A stretch of 64,000 nucleotides of DNA from Janthinobacterium psychrotolerans (GTDB lineage: Bacteria > Pseudomonadota > Gammaproteobacteria > Burkholderiales > Burkholderiaceae_D), in NCBI RefSeq assembly GCF_001677885.1, contig NZ_LOCQ01000050.1, forward strand, positions 1 through 64,000. Reading direction: 5' to 3'. The notes beneath the pieces are model-generated. The model saw only the letters and a program-made list of their open reading frames with translations. It did not search any database and was not told the origin of the DNA. The position numbers were made by a program, and so were the translations under genes. Below are positions 16,610-26,245 of the stretch, piece by piece; the first letter of the stretch is position 1, and each line of letters begins with the position of its first letter.

Positions 16610-17059
16610 ATGGCTGAAGAAAAACCGATTACTGAAACCAGTTCCTACGGCAAGGACACCCCGGTGGGCCGTCCCGATATCGATGGGCGCGCCGGCGTTT
16701 TCGTGCCGACCGATGAATTCGACATCAACAACAGCACTACCTTCCGCAAGGGCGCCGGCATTGTCGGGTTCGGCAATCACGATGGTACCCTGACCGTGTA
16801 TTTCGAATCGAACCGCTTCGATGAAAGCAGCCTGCACAAATGGGAAAACAAGGCCCGCAAGGCGTATGACCGCATGGTGATGGGTGCGCCAACGGTGTCG
16901 AAGGGCAAGTTTGATGCGCGCTTCCTGGAGCAGGTGGGCATCATCGACGGCATGGGCATCAATCTGAAACAGCCGGAAAGACTGGCGCAATGGCTGGCCA
17001 TGTCGAACCTGCCGGATACGGCGCCGGAGGAACCGGTCGTGCGCTGGAAAAACCGCTGA
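16610..17059 (+). CDS. Unrecognised small cytoplasmic protein
   Basis: About 149 residues, soluble, no signal peptide or membrane segment. I do not recognise the family. Visible features are a Gly-rich strand pair (GAGIVGFGNHDGTLTVYFES), an amphipathic helix (SSLHKWENKARKAYDRM) and a polar C-terminus. A TTG six codons earlier is an alternative start. It is flanked by a terminator upstream and an apparent regulatory inverted repeat downstream, so it is probably monocistronic. Confidence 0.6.
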   Translation: MAEEKPITETSSYGKDTPVGRPDIDGRAGVFVPTDEFDINNSTTFRKGAGIVGFGNHDGTLTVYFESNRFDESSLHKWENKARKAYDRMVMGAPTVSKGKFDARFLEQVGIIDGMGINLKQPERLAQWLAMSNLPDTAPEEPVVRWKNR

Positions 17060-17101
17060 AACCGGCTGTCAGCCAGCTATAGCTCAGTTCGCAAGCATTT
17101 G

Positions 17102-17140
17102 TCCTACAGGATGGCGGACATTCATCTGATTCCTGTAGGA
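17102..17140. repeat. 9-bp inverted repeat TCCTACAGG/CCTGTAGGA
   Basis: Perfect arms at 17102-17110 and 17132-17140 with a 21-base loop, just upstream of a possible promoter for the 38-residue gene at 17213. It may be an operator or an RNA hairpin; no T-run follows. Confidence 0.45.
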
Positions 17141-17166
17141 ACTAATCGAACCTATGATGGCGTCAT
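17138..17166 (+). promoter_or_regulatory. Possible ECF sigma-factor promoter
   Basis: GGAACT (17138-17143), 17 bases, CGTCAT (17161-17166), 47 bp ahead of the small gene. GGAAC plus CGTC at about this distance is the form used by many ECF sigma factors of envelope stress; the spacer is slightly long. Confidence 0.3.
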
Positions 17167-17212
17167 ACCGTTAGCGCAGAAGCGCTCAACCCGCCACCAT
17201 CAGGAGTCCATC

Positions 17213-17329
17213 ATGTCCCGCCTTATCCCTATCAGCTTTGGTGCCTTCCAAATCAGTCTGGCTGGCGCGGCGATGTACCTCCTGTGCTCGGCGGACGTTC
17301 TGCACCAGAGCGCCGTGTACTTCCACTGA
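17213..17329 (+). CDS. 38-residue small hydrophobic protein
   Basis: An ATG behind CAGGAGTCC (AGGAG eight bases ahead) encodes a 38-residue peptide with one hydrophobic stretch (about 8-25, SFGAFQISLAGAAMYLLC) and an aromatic/His end. It may be a single-pass membrane peptide. No homologue is recognised. The ribosome site, the upstream inverted repeat and the possible ECF promoter favour a real gene, perhaps a stress-induced envelope peptide. Confidence 0.45.
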   Translation: MSRLIPISFGAFQISLAGAAMYLLCSADVLHQSAVYFH

Positions 17330-17341
17330 TCACTGGCAGGC

Positions 17342-17737
17342 TTACCAGCGGCGGCCGCCATGATAGCGGCCGTAGCCACCCCAGCCGCCACGCGGACCAC
17401 GGTAGCCCGAACGACCGAAACCGAACATGAAGTCCAGCCCGATCGACACGGGCGGATTGTAATAATACGGCTGCGGCGCATACACCGGCGCCGGCACATA
17501 CACCGGCTGCTGCACGTAGACGGGCCGCTGCTGCACATACACCGGTTCATTCGTATATTCCACGCGCGGCGCGCTGACCACGCGCGCGGTCTGCACCGGC
17601 TCGGACGAGACCGTATGCCACTCGTAGGGATTGTAGGGCGCCTGCGGCGCACGCGTGCCATAGTAGGCCGGGCCGGGCGGCGCCACGGCGCAGCCACCGA
17701 GCGCGGCCATCGAGATTACTGCCAACAAGGTTTTCAT
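17342..17737 (-). CDS. Tyr/Pro-rich lipoprotein with VYVQQ repeats
   Basis: A 131-residue protein with a lipobox (MAALGGC, Cys 16), so a membrane-anchored lipoprotein. The mature part contains tandem units of the type PVYVQQ / PVYVPAPVY (about 70-95), a Tyr/Pro-rich zone and a Gly/Arg-rich end (RGPRGGWGGYGRYHGGRRW). Such low-complexity lipoproteins occur in the envelope; no function is known. The ATG at 17737 has AGGAG seven bases ahead. It converges with the small gene at 17213. Confidence 0.75.
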   Translation of the reverse strand: MKTLLAVISMAALGGCAVAPPGPAYYGTRAPQAPYNPYEWHTVSSEPVQTARVVSAPRVEYTNEPVYVQQRPVYVQQPVYVPAPVYAPQPYYYNPPVSIGLDFMFGFGRSGYRGPRGGWGGYGRYHGGRRW

Positions 17738-17881
17738 CGGACACTCCTTTTGCAAGCTGGTAGTGTAAGAAATATAGTCACCGTTTGCCGCGGATTTACC
17801 GAATGTTACACCCCGAAGCAGAGCGCAACATGAAACGTGGCGCGCCCGCCACAAGCGGCGCCTGCGGCTGCGCTGGCATCG

Positions 17882-18454
17882 TCAAATGTAGGGAATGTCG
17901 CACTGGTCGAGCGCCTTGCCGGACGCGTCATGGCGCTGCGCGCAGACCTGGTAGCGCACGCCGAAATCAAGTTCGATCTGCTCCACCTTGCCATATTTCA
18001 AACCGATCACATGCTGCACCTGCTGCTTGCCGGCCAGCGCCGCCACGTCTTTCGGAATCGCCATCGCCGTCTGCACCTCGCCCTGGCGCGCTTCCTGGCG
18101 CCGCGCCACGTCGATCGCCAGCGCAAACGTCATGTTGACGCCACCGTCGGCATAGGCAAACGACGGCGCGCTGCGCTGGGCGCGCATGACGCCCCAGGCG
18201 CACTGCTTGTCCTGTGCCTCGCAGCGCTTCAGTTGCGCCAGCGGAAAATACTCGGCGGCCACCTTGCCATGCTTGATGGGCCAGCTGGTGCGCACGCCAT
18301 CGCGCTTGCCGCTCATCGGATTGACCCAGCTCAGGCTATTGACGAGCGCCACCGTCTGCCCCGATTCCAGTCCGGGCGGCGTGCTGAAACCGGCGCAGGC
18401 CGACAGGGAAATAACGGTGGCAGCGGCAAGAGATAGTTTCAATATGGAATGCAT
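17882..18454 (-). CDS. Unrecognised lipoprotein
   Basis: A 190-residue protein with a signal peptide and lipobox (VISLSAC, Cys 20). The mature part has four further Cys (in KRCEAQDKQC, QVCAQ, QCDIPYI), which could form two disulfides in the periplasm, and a beta-rich middle. The family is not recognised. The ATG at 18454 gives a complete signal peptide. It is separated by about 140-170 bp from the genes on either side. Confidence 0.7.
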   Translation of the reverse strand: MHSILKLSLAAATVISLSACAGFSTPPGLESGQTVALVNSLSWVNPMSGKRDGVRTSWPIKHGKVAAEYFPLAQLKRCEAQDKQCAWGVMRAQRSAPSFAYADGGVNMTFALAIDVARRQEARQGEVQTAMAIPKDVAALAGKQQVQHVIGLKYGKVEQIELDFGVRYQVCAQRHDASGKALDQCDIPYI

Positions 18455-18622
18455 AATGGCCTCGGGGCATGAAATAGACACGGCAGTATAGTGCCGAGCG
18501 TAACAGATAAGGCGCGTGCAAGCGTGGCTTTCCTGACAAAAACGGGCGGCACCGCAATCACGGCGCCGCCCGTCATGGGTGACCAACATCGACGCGGCCA
18601 GGGCACGCCTGGCCGGCGGCGA

Positions 18623-18970
18623 TCAGTCCAGCTTCCAGGCGTAGTCGACCTTGGCCCAGGTCTGCGCCGCGCTGCCGTCCTTGGTACCCGGTTTGAACTT
18701 GCATGCCGACAAGCCCTTGATGGCCGCCTTGTCGAGGTTCTTGAAGCCGCTGCTTTTATCGACTTTCGAATCGGCCACCGTGCCGTCGGCGTTGACCAGG
18801 AAGGACATCGATACCGTACCCTGCTCCTCGTTCATCAGCGACGCTTTCGGATAATCGACCTTGCAGGACTTGGCATCGAAGGATGCGGGAACTTCTGCCG
18901 CAAAGCTGGCGGACGAGACAGAAAACAGCAATGCTGCTGCAACACTCACAAGACGCATACTTTTAGACAT
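18623..18970 (-). CDS. Secreted TonB C-terminal-domain protein, copy 2
   Basis: A 115-residue protein: a cleavable signal peptide (to about residue 25, SSASFAA) followed only by a TonB C-terminal fold (PKASLMNEEQGTVSMSFLVNADGTVADSKVDKSSGF .. CKFKPGT). There is no membrane anchor and no Pro-rich spacer, so it is predicted as a free periplasmic protein, unlike true TonB. Two Cys are conserved with copy 1 and may form a disulfide. It lies 30 bp behind copy 1 on the same strand. It may bind TonB boxes of receptors or compete with TonB, but this is inference. The ATG at 18970 is chosen over one seven codons upstream because it begins the signal peptide cleanly. Confidence 0.75.
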   Translation of the reverse strand: MSKSMRLVSVAAALLFSVSSASFAAEVPASFDAKSCKVDYPKASLMNEEQGTVSMSFLVNADGTVADSKVDKSSGFKNLDKAAIKGLSACKFKPGTKDGSAAQTWAKVDYAWKLD

Positions 18971-19000
18971 GTGCTTCCCCATAAAGATCAAATAGTGTAA

Positions 19001-19336
19001 TTACAGCTTCCAGGAATAATCGACCTTGGCCCAGGTCTGTGCCGCGCTGCCGTCCTTGGTACCGGGCTTGAATTTGCAGGCGGTAATGGCCTTGATGGCG
19101 GCCTTGTCCAGATTCTTGAAGCCGCTGCTTTTGTCGATTTTCGAATCGACCACCTTGCCGTCGGCCGAGACCAGGAACGACATCGCCACATCGCCCTGCT
19201 CTTCATTGACGAGCGAGGCTTTCGGATAGTCCGCCTTGCAGTTTTTTGCATCGAAGGTCGCTGGCACTTCGCTGGCCAGGACGGCGGCGCTCACGCCGGA
19301 GAGGAGCAAAGCTGCGATAACACTACGCTTATTCAT
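19001..19336 (-). CDS. Secreted TonB C-terminal-domain protein, copy 1
   Basis: A 111-residue paralogue of the next gene, identical over long parts of the mature domain (SSGFKNLDKAAIK, CKFKPGTKDGSAAQTWAKVD). A signal peptide ends near residue 22 (SAAVLAS), and the mature part is a lone TonB C-terminal domain with two Cys. The pair arose by tandem duplication and is probably one operon. The genome segment is rich in TonB-dependent receptors (four in this window), which makes a role in energised uptake or its control plausible. The start at 19336 is the first ATG that gives the signal peptide. Confidence 0.75.
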   Translation of the reverse strand: MNKRSVIAALLLSGVSAAVLASEVPATFDAKNCKADYPKASLVNEEQGDVAMSFLVSADGKVVDSKIDKSSGFKNLDKAAIKAITACKFKPGTKDGSAAQTWAKVDYSWKL

Positions 19337-19447
19337 AGTTACACTTTTCAACAACGTTAAACAAAATCGTAAAACCGGCTGCGCGACTGGCCGCGCAGCC
19401 CGGGACTCTACTGCCACCATGGCACTGCTGCTACTGCTTGCTACCGT

Positions 19448-21211
19448 TTAAAACTCTTCCCACTCGTCATTGCTGGTGCTGGCTGCGGCGGCGCGCTTGC
19501 TGGGCTTCGGCGCGGCAGGCGCTGCCGTTTCAGCCTGGCGTGCCAGCGACTTGACCGGGCGCAAAGGCGCGGCCGGCTTGCGAGCGGCGGCCAAGGCGGC
19601 CACCGCCACCTTCGCGGCCGGCGCCGGGGCCGCCAGGCGCTGTTCGCCCTCGACCAGCTTGAAGATGCTGACCACGTGCGACAGTTCGGCCGCCTGGTCC
19701 TGCAGGCTTTGCGCCGCAGCGGCAGCCTGTTCGACCAGCGCCGCATTTTGCTGCGTCATGCCGTCCATTTCGATGATCGACAGGTTGACCTGCTCGATGC
19801 CCGCGCTCTGTTCGGCGCTGGCGCTGGCGATCTCGCTCATGATGTCGGTGACGCGGCGCACGCTGTCAACCACCTCGCCCATCGTCACGCCGGCCTGGCC
19901 GACCAGGCGCGTGCCGCGCTCGGTCTTCTCGGCCGAATCGTCGATCAGGATCTTGATTTCCTTGGCGGCGCCCGCCGAACGCTGGGCCAGGTTGCGTACT
20001 TCCGAGGCGACCACGGCAAAGCCGCGGCCCTGCTCGCCGGCACGCGCCGCTTCCACTGCGGCATTCAGGGCCAGGATATTGGTCTGGAAGGCGATGCCAT
20101 CGATCACGCCGATGATGTCGACAATCTTCTTGGCCGATTCGTTGATCGAGCTCATGGTATCGACCACTTGCGAGACCACCGAGCCGCCCTTGACGGCGAC
20201 ATCCGAGGCGGTGGCGGCCAGCTTGTTGGCTTCACGCGCATTGTCGGCGTTCTGTTTCACGGTCGAGGTCAGCTCTTCCATGGCGGAGGCGGTTTTTTCC
20301 AGCGCGCTGGCCTGCATTTCGGTGCGCGAGGACAGGTCGACAATGCCGTCGGCGATTTCATGCGAGGCCGTGCCGATGGTTTCCGTGCCGACCCGCACCT
20401 GGCCGACGACGCCGACCAGGCTGTTGCGCATTTCCTTCATTTCCGCCAGCAGGCTGGAATTGTCCGCGCTGTGCGTCTCGATGCCGATCGACAGGTCGCC
20501 CTTGGCGATGCTGCCGGCAATCGACGCCGTATAGTCGGGTTCGCCACCGAGCTGCTTGAGCAGGCCGCGGGTAATCACCAGCGCCGCCGCCACGCCCAGC
20601 GCCACGGCCAGAATGCCGAGCACGATCATGAACAGGCGCGCGCTGTCGAAGGCCTTGCGGGCGTCGGCCTGCATTTGTTCGTTGAGCTGGTCTTCGAGTG
20701 CCGCCAGGTGTTCCAGCGCATCGATCCATTTTTTCTGCACCGGGCGGATTTCCTTGATCATCACGCGCGTCGCGCCTTCGGCATCGTTGGCCATCCACAG
20801 CGCCGACGCCTTGGCAATAGCCGGCATGGCGGCCGCTTCATATTCCTTGATCGAGGCGAGCAGGGTCTTTTCTTCCGCCGTCGATTCGATGGCGAACTTG
20901 GCTTCGAGTTTTTTCTGGGTTTCCTGGTAGGTATTGGTCTGCGTCTTGATGCGCGCCATTTCCGGTTCCATGTCGCCGGCATCCGTCATCAGGGTCAGGA
21001 TGCGCAGCGAGGTGATGCGGTCGCTGACATTGCCGCGCATGTCGATCACCAGGCGGGTGACGACGTTGTTGACATTGATCACGTGATCAAGACGTTCCTG
21101 GATTTGCGCCATGCGCGCAATGCCGAGTATCGTCACGGCCACCAGCAGAACCAGTACCAGGGCGAACCCCAGGCCCAGGCGTGTACCAACCTTCATTTTT
21201 GCTAAATTCAT
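19448..21211 (-). CDS. Methyl-accepting chemotaxis protein
   Basis: A 587-residue chemoreceptor: membrane helix 1 (about 12-32), a periplasmic four-helix-bundle sensor (about 33-190), membrane helix 2 (about 191-213), HAMP (about 214-265) and a long cytoplasmic signalling domain. The hairpin tip reads [29 protein letters not shown].. in the standard form, here quoted in part: [18 protein letters not shown]. The C-terminus is an Ala/Pro/Lys-rich linker ending NDEWEEF, a xWxxF pentapeptide that tethers CheR/CheB for methylation. No che genes adjoin it. The ligand is unknown. The ATG at 21211 begins [16 protein letters not shown], as in many Tsr-like receptors. Confidence 0.95.
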   Translation of the reverse strand: MNLAKMKVGTRLGLGFALVLVLLVAVTILGIARMAQIQERLDHVINVNNVVTRLVIDMRGNVSDRITSLRILTLMTDAGDMEPEMARIKTQTNTYQETQKKLEAKFAIESTAEEKTLLASIKEYEAAAMPAIAKASALWMANDAEGATRVMIKEIRPVQKKWIDALEHLAALEDQLNEQMQADARKAFDSARLFMIVLGILAVALGVAAALVITRGLLKQLGGEPDYTASIAGSIAKGDLSIGIETHSADNSSLLAEMKEMRNSLVGVVGQVRVGTETIGTASHEIADGIVDLSSRTEMQASALEKTASAMEELTSTVKQNADNAREANKLAATASDVAVKGGSVVSQVVDTMSSINESAKKIVDIIGVIDGIAFQTNILALNAAVEAARAGEQGRGFAVVASEVRNLAQRSAGAAKEIKILIDDSAEKTERGTRLVGQAGVTMGEVVDSVRRVTDIMSEIASASAEQSAGIEQVNLSIIEMDGMTQQNAALVEQAAAAAQSLQDQAAELSHVVSIFKLVEGEQRLAAPAPAAKVAVAALAAARKPAAPLRPVKSLARQAETAAPAAPKPSKRAAAASTSNDEWEEF

Positions 21212-21743
21212 TTCGGCTCTTCGTAAATGAAACTATTGATAAGGATTTTGCCCGGCACGACAAGATGAACGCTGCGCAACGCCAATATCCGCCAACGGCC
21301 TGATCAGCCACCAGCGGTATCCGGCTGCGTGCAACACGGTGTGGTTCCTGTCCCCGACAGCCCTGTCAACACCCAGTGACTGCGCATGCAAATTTGCTTC
21401 CGATATTGCTTTTTATATACGACTAATTCCGCCGTGACATATAAAATTCATATGAGAAATATTTGTCTATAATCAATTATAGGTGTAAATTTTGCCTCAA
21501 AGCAAGCATTAACTGCCCGAATAAGTTGCAGATTAACTTTCTTCGGGGAAATGACAACATCACCGTTTCTTGCACCGTGAAAATGCCCCAAGACTGTGCA
21601 ACGATGTGCCAAAACGGCACATTGTCAACATGCGGCGCCATTCAAAAGTGCATTTTTTCAGCAGGAAAAGGTGAACAGGAAGGGTGTGGGGAAGTGCGCA
21701 AAAAGCACGATGGCGGACCTGCGCATGACAGAAAAACAGCGTT
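21212..21743. other. 530-bp intergenic stretch with an AT-rich core
   Basis: No gene recognised. The stretch 21400-21500 is strongly AT-rich and probably holds the chemoreceptor promoter. ATGTGCC/GGCACAT (21604-21610 and 21616-21622) is a short inverted repeat that could be an operator. Confidence 0.4.
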
Positions 21744-22196
21744 TCAGCTGTCCCAGCTGCAATGCAGCAAACAAGCGTGGCCAGCCACGCCAAAGACATA
21801 TACGCTCCAGATGGCGCCCAGTTGTCCGGCCAGGCTGCGCCGGCCGTCAAGCACCAGCCGATGCCATTGCGGCTCGGCATCGAACAGGTCAAACACTTCG
21901 CGCTCGAAGCCGTCGAACAGGCGCACGTCCAGCGGCTGCTGGTCGGCCTCCCCCATGGGACGCAAGCGTTCGAGCAGCCACTGGCGCGGCGTGCAGGCGG
22001 CGCCGGTGCACTTCACCGCCTCGAGCCGCGGCAACGACAGGCCTTCGGGCGACAAGTCCAGCGCAGCGCACAGCGCCGTCAGCGCCGCATCGGGCGACAC
22101 GGCGCCGAGATACTCACACAGAAAAGCGCTGCCGTCGTCCTTCAGCGCACCGACCGCCTGCAGATAGCCGTGCAGCTGGCGCGCCTTGCCGTGCAT
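21744..22196 (-). CDS. Unrecognised protein coupled to dusA
   Basis: A 150-residue soluble protein with five Cys, no signal peptide and no membrane segment. The start ATG overlaps the dusA stop (TGATG), so translation is coupled. The mid-part PRLEAVKCTGAACTPRQWLLERLRPMGE looks like an amphipathic helix zone; the C-terminus is hydrophobic. I cannot name a family. Its position suggests a role linked to tRNA modification or merely shared expression. Confidence 0.6.
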   Translation of the reverse strand: MHGKARQLHGYLQAVGALKDDGSAFLCEYLGAVSPDAALTALCAALDLSPEGLSLPRLEAVKCTGAACTPRQWLLERLRPMGEADQQPLDVRLFDGFEREVFDLFDAEPQWHRLVLDGRRSLAGQLGAIWSVYVFGVAGHACLLHCSWDS

Positions 22197-23191
22197 CAGG
22201 CATGCGCCGGCGCCAGGCGCGCGGCCGCTTCGAGCAGCAGGCGCGGGTCGCCCGAGGCCAGTTTTTTCGCGTCGGACAAGGTCTGGCGGAAACCGCGCGC
22301 GCCGGGCAGGTTCTGCATCAGCCCCAGCATGTGGCGCGTGATGCTGTTGAGCTTCATGCGCTCTTCTTGCGCCAGCTGCGCAGCAATGTAGGGGATCATG
22401 GCTTCGAGCACCTGCTCGCGCGTTTTCACTTGCGCCTCGGCGCCGTAATAGCGCTGGTCGAACTGCGCCATCACATACGGATTGTGGTAGGCCTCGCGGC
22501 CCAGCATCACGCCGTCGAGATGCCGCAGATGCAGGTCGATCTCGTCGATGGTCTTGATGCCGCCATTGATGATGAACTCGAATTGCGGAAAGTCACGCTT
22601 GAGCTGGTAGGCGTACTCGTATTTGAGCGGCGGCACTTCGCGGTTTTCCTTCGGGCTCAGGCCTTTCAGGATCGCATTGCGCGCATGCACGATAAACGTC
22701 TTGCAGCCGGCCTCGGCCACCGTGCCGACGAAGTCGCGCACGAAATCGTACGACTCGCTGTCGTCGATGCCGATGCGGTGCTTGACGGTCACGTCGATAT
22801 CGACCACGTCGCGCATGGCTTTCACGCAATCGGCCACCAGTTGCGGCTCGGCCATCAGGCAGGCGCCAAACGCGCCTTTTTGCACGCGCTCGGACGGGCA
22901 GCCGCAGTTCAGGTTGATCTCGTCATAGCCCCACTGCTGGCCCAGCTTCGCGCTGGTGGCCAGGTCTTTCGGATCGCTGCCGCCCAGTTGCAGCGCGACC
23001 GGATGCTCTTCCTCGTTGAAGCGCAGATGGCGCTCCACATCGCCATACACCAGCGCGCCGGTGGTCACCATCTCTGTATACAACCAGGTGTGGCGCGTGA
23101 TTTCGCGGTGGAACTTGCGGCAATGGCGGTCGGTCCAGTCCATCATCGGGGCAACGGACAGGCGGCGGGAAGGCAGGGAGGAAGAAGTCAT
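22196..23191 (-). CDS. dusA: tRNA-dihydrouridine(20/20a) synthase
   Basis: A flavoenzyme of about 331 residues that reduces U20/U20a in the tRNA D-loop with NADPH. A TIM barrel with the FMN-binding APMMDWTDRH start, the active-site Cys in NLNCGCPSERV (C98), and the HARNAILKGLSPKENR loop that is diagnostic for the DusA subclass. A longer form beginning near 23242 is possible but would start inside a 14-bp hairpin; no good ribosome site precedes either. The stop overlaps the start of the next gene. Confidence 0.94.
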   Translation of the reverse strand: MTSSSLPSRRLSVAPMMDWTDRHCRKFHREITRHTWLYTEMVTTGALVYGDVERHLRFNEEEHPVALQLGGSDPKDLATSAKLGQQWGYDEINLNCGCPSERVQKGAFGACLMAEPQLVADCVKAMRDVVDIDVTVKHRIGIDDSESYDFVRDFVGTVAEAGCKTFIVHARNAILKGLSPKENREVPPLKYEYAYQLKRDFPQFEFIINGGIKTIDEIDLHLRHLDGVMLGREAYHNPYVMAQFDQRYYGAEAQVKTREQVLEAMIPYIAAQLAQEERMKLNSITRHMLGLMQNLPGARGFRQTLSDAKKLASGDPRLLLEAAARLAPAHA

Positions 23192-23221
23192 GGTGTCGAT
23201 CAAAAACAGGGCTGCAAATGA

Positions 23222-23272
23222 CAAACCCGCTGCGCGCATCACCGGTGAGTGTCATGCGGCGCAGCGGGTTTG
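23222..23272. terminator. 14-bp inverted repeat between typA and dusA
   Basis: CAAACCCGCTGCGC (23222-23235) and its exact reverse complement at 23259-23272, 37 bp after the typA stop. The T-run is poor, but the position fits a terminator of the typA transcript on the minus strand. Confidence 0.5.
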
Positions 23273-23309
23273 GAGCAGCATGGCCAGGCGGCCATGCTTG
23301 CACTACATT

Positions 23310-25142
23310 TTACGCGTCACGCGACGCTTTTTTACGCTCGTGCTCTTTCAGGAAGCGCTTGCGCAGGCGGATCGATTTCGGGGTGATTTCGACCAGTTCG
23401 TCGTCCTCGATGAATTCGACCGCGTATTCCAGCGACATCTGGATCGGTGGCACCAGGCGTACCGCTTCGTCGGTACCCGACGAACGCACGTTGGTCAGCT
23501 GCTTGCCCTTGATCGGGTTGACGACCAGGTCGTTGTCGCGCGAGTGAATGCCGATGACCATGCCTTCGTAGACTGGATCGTTGTGCGACACGAACATGCG
23601 GCCGCGGTCCTGCAGTTTCCAGATCGCGTAGGCAACGGCAGCGCCGTCGTCTTGCGAGATCAGCACGCCGTTGCGGCGGCCAGCCATTTCGCCACGGGTG
23701 TTGTCGACCGGTGCGTATTCGTGGAACACGTGGCTCATCAGGCCGGTGCCGCGGGTCAGGGTCATGAATTCGCCCTGGAAGCCGATCAGGCCACGCGCCG
23801 GGATCAGATACTCGAGACGCACGCGGCCCTTGCCATCCGATTCCATGTTTTGCAGGTCGCCGCGACGACGGCCCAGTTCTTCCATGACGCCACCCTGGTT
23901 GGCTTCTTCGACGTCAACCGACAGGTTTTCAAACGGCTCGTGGCGCACGCCATCGACCATCTTGAACACCACGCGCGGACGCGATACGGCCAGCTCGAAG
24001 CCTTCGCGGCGCATGTTTTCGATCAGGATGGTCAGGTGCAACTCACCACGGCCCGATACTTCAAAGATCGTGTCGTCGTCGGTTGGCGAAACGCGCAGCG
24101 CAACGTTGGCTTTCAGTTCGCGGTCCAGACGGTCGCGCAGCTGGCGCGAGGTGACGAACTTGCCTTCGCGGCCAGCCAGTGGCGAGTTGTTGACCATGAA
24201 GTTCATGGTCAGGGTCGGCTCGTCGACGGTCAGCATCGGCAGCGGTTCCGGGGTGTCCGGTGCGCACAGGGTCGAACCGATACCGATTTCGTCGATACCG
24301 TTGATCAGGCAGATGTCGCCGGCAACGGCTTCGTCGACCAGCACGCGCTCGAGGCCCTTGAAGTTCAGCACCTGGTTGATGCGGCCTTTGACTGGCGTTG
24401 CGCCTGGGCCATTGATGACCAGCACGTCCTGGCCGACCTTGACGGTACCGCGGTTGACGCGGCCAATGCCGATCTTGCCGACGTAGGACGAGTAGTCCAG
24501 CGAGGTGATCTGCATCTGCAGCGGACCTTCCGGATTGTCGTCGCGCACTGGCACGTGTTCCAGGATGGCGTCAAACATCGGCTTCATGTCGCCGCTGCGC
24601 ACGTCTTCGGTCAGGCCGGCGTAGCCGTTCAGGCCCGAAGCGTAGATGATAGGGAAATCGAGTTGTTCGTCGGTCGCACCCAGCTTGTCGAACAGTTCGA
24701 AGGTCTGGTTGATGGCCCAGTCCGGGCGCGCGCCTGGACGGTCGATCTTGTTGACGATCACGATCGGCTTCAGACCCAGTGCCAGCGCCTTGCGCGTGAC
24801 GAAACGGGTTTGTGGCATCGGGCCTTCCTGGGCATCGATCAGCAGCAAGACCGAGTCCACCATCGACAGCACGCGTTCCACTTCGCCGCCGAAGTCGGCG
24901 TGGCCTGGGGTGTCGACGATATTGATGTGGGTGCCTTCGTACTCAACGGCGCAGTTCTTCGACAAAATCGTAATGCCACGCTCCTTTTCCAGGTCGTTCG
25001 AGTCCATGACTCGGGTGTCGACCGCTTGGTTTTCACGGAAGGTGCCGGACTGGCGCAGCAGCTGATCCACGAGGGTAGTTTTACCGTGGTCAACGTGAGC
25101 GATGATGGCGATATTACGAATTGCGCGTTTTGTAGTAGACAT
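23310..25142 (-). CDS. typA: Ribosome-associated GTPase TypA/BipA
   Basis: A 610-residue translational GTPase that acts in late 50S assembly and stress adaptation. G1 is AHVDHGKTT (15-23), the switch region ends in RGITI, G3 is DTPGH, G4 is NKID; EF-G-like domains II, III and V and the BipA-specific C-terminal domain ([14 protein letters not shown]) are all present. The frame is open upstream, but the ATG at 25142 ([19 protein letters not shown]) matches the family N-terminus. It lies 168 bp after truB on the same strand; a TATACT at 25225-25230 may give it its own promoter. Confidence 0.97.
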   Translation of the reverse strand: MSTTKRAIRNIAIIAHVDHGKTTLVDQLLRQSGTFRENQAVDTRVMDSNDLEKERGITILSKNCAVEYEGTHINIVDTPGHADFGGEVERVLSMVDSVLLLIDAQEGPMPQTRFVTRKALALGLKPIVIVNKIDRPGARPDWAINQTFELFDKLGATDEQLDFPIIYASGLNGYAGLTEDVRSGDMKPMFDAILEHVPVRDDNPEGPLQMQITSLDYSSYVGKIGIGRVNRGTVKVGQDVLVINGPGATPVKGRINQVLNFKGLERVLVDEAVAGDICLINGIDEIGIGSTLCAPDTPEPLPMLTVDEPTLTMNFMVNNSPLAGREGKFVTSRQLRDRLDRELKANVALRVSPTDDDTIFEVSGRGELHLTILIENMRREGFELAVSRPRVVFKMVDGVRHEPFENLSVDVEEANQGGVMEELGRRRGDLQNMESDGKGRVRLEYLIPARGLIGFQGEFMTLTRGTGLMSHVFHEYAPVDNTRGEMAGRRNGVLISQDDGAAVAYAIWKLQDRGRMFVSHNDPVYEGMVIGIHSRDNDLVVNPIKGKQLTNVRSSGTDEAVRLVPPIQMSLEYAVEFIEDDELVEITPKSIRLRKRFLKEHERKKASRDA

Positions 25143-25310
25143 GGTCGTTATATTTGCTGAAAAACTGCAGGGTGCGTACGGGGTGTACGGTGCGTTTCGA
25201 TATTGGCTGAAACTGGAACCGCGTAGTATAGCATGTTGCGTTGCGGCGCTATTTAAAATTGCTGGCGGGTCGAAGTCTCGTCGGGTGATACATTGAAAAT
25301 GCAACACAAT

Positions 25311-26243
25311 TCATTGTGCGGTAGCAATCAACCGCTCGGGCGCCAGGATGCTGTATTCCTGCAACTGGCCGGTGCCCAGCAGCTTGGCGTCGTGATACAC
25401 ACGCACCCTGCCCGGCTGATCCGGCACGGCGACCTCTTCCTTGCCCAGCGCAATCCTCTGGCCATGCAAAAAGCGCTTGGCCAGTTCTTCCGTCAATTGC
25501 ACCGCCGGAAAGCTCGACAGCAAGGCGTCGACCGGCGCGAGCAGGCTCAAAGGTTCGGCATGCGCCGTCAGTTCGTCCAAGGTGATCACGCCGTCCAGGG
25601 TCAGGTCACCGACCCGGGTGCGGCGCAAGGCGTTCAGGTGCGCGCCGCAGCCCAGGGCGTTGCCGATGTCTTCGCCCAGCACGCGGATATATGTGCCCTT
25701 GCTGCACATCACCGACAGTTTCAGAAACGGCGCCTCGTAGCTTAAAAACTCCAGCTGGTGAATGGTCACCGGGCGCGCTTCGCGCTCGAGGGTAATGCCG
25801 GCGCGCGCATATTCATACAGCGGCTTGCCGTCGCGCTTCAGGGCCGAGTACATCGGCGGCACCTGCAGGATGTCGCCGCGGAACTGCGCCAGCACGGCGT
25901 CGATCTGCTCTTGCGTGACGTTCACTTCGCGCGTTGCCAGCACCGCGCCTTCGGTGTCGCCGGTGTCGGTCGTCACGCCCAGGTGCACCAGGGTTTCATA
26001 GGTCTTGTCGGCTTCGAGCAGGTCCTGCGAAAACTTGGTGGCCTCGCCAAAGCACAGCGGCAGCAGGCCGGTGGCGAACGGGTCCAGGGTGCCGGTATGG
26101 CCGGCCTTTTTGGCGTTCAGCACGCGCTTGGACTTGATCAGCGCATCGTTGCTGGACCAGCCGACCGGCTTGTCCATCAGCAGCACGCCGTCGACCAGGT
26201 CGCGTACGCGCTTGATGCCGGGTGGTCGTTTCGGTCCCGCCAC
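25311..26243 (-). CDS. truB: tRNA pseudouridine(55) synthase
   Basis: A 310-residue enzyme that makes pseudouridine 55 in the T-loop of all tRNAs. The catalytic Asp is D54 in [12 protein letters not shown]; the N-terminal [19 protein letters not shown] motif and the thumb loop are standard, and the TruB C-terminal domain completes the length. The gene starts 2 bp after rbfA and so is cotranscribed with rimP-nusA-infB-rbfA, as in most proteobacteria. Confidence 0.97.
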   Translation of the reverse strand: MAGPKRPPGIKRVRDLVDGVLLMDKPVGWSSNDALIKSKRVLNAKKAGHTGTLDPFATGLLPLCFGEATKFSQDLLEADKTYETLVHLGVTTDTGDTEGAVLATREVNVTQEQIDAVLAQFRGDILQVPPMYSALKRDGKPLYEYARAGITLEREARPVTIHQLEFLSYEAPFLKLSVMCSKGTYIRVLGEDIGNALGCGAHLNALRRTRVGDLTLDGVITLDELTAHAEPLSLLAPVDALLSSFPAVQLTEELAKRFLHGQRIALGKEEVAVPDQPGRVRVYHDAKLLGTGQLQEYSILAPERLIATAQ

Positions 26244-26245
26244 GT

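Noticed and set aside
21598-21612. A sigma-54-like TGGCAC-N4-TTGCA on the minus strand ahead of the chemoreceptor
   Set aside because: The distance between GG and GC is one base too short, and sigma-54 promoters tolerate no change in this spacing.
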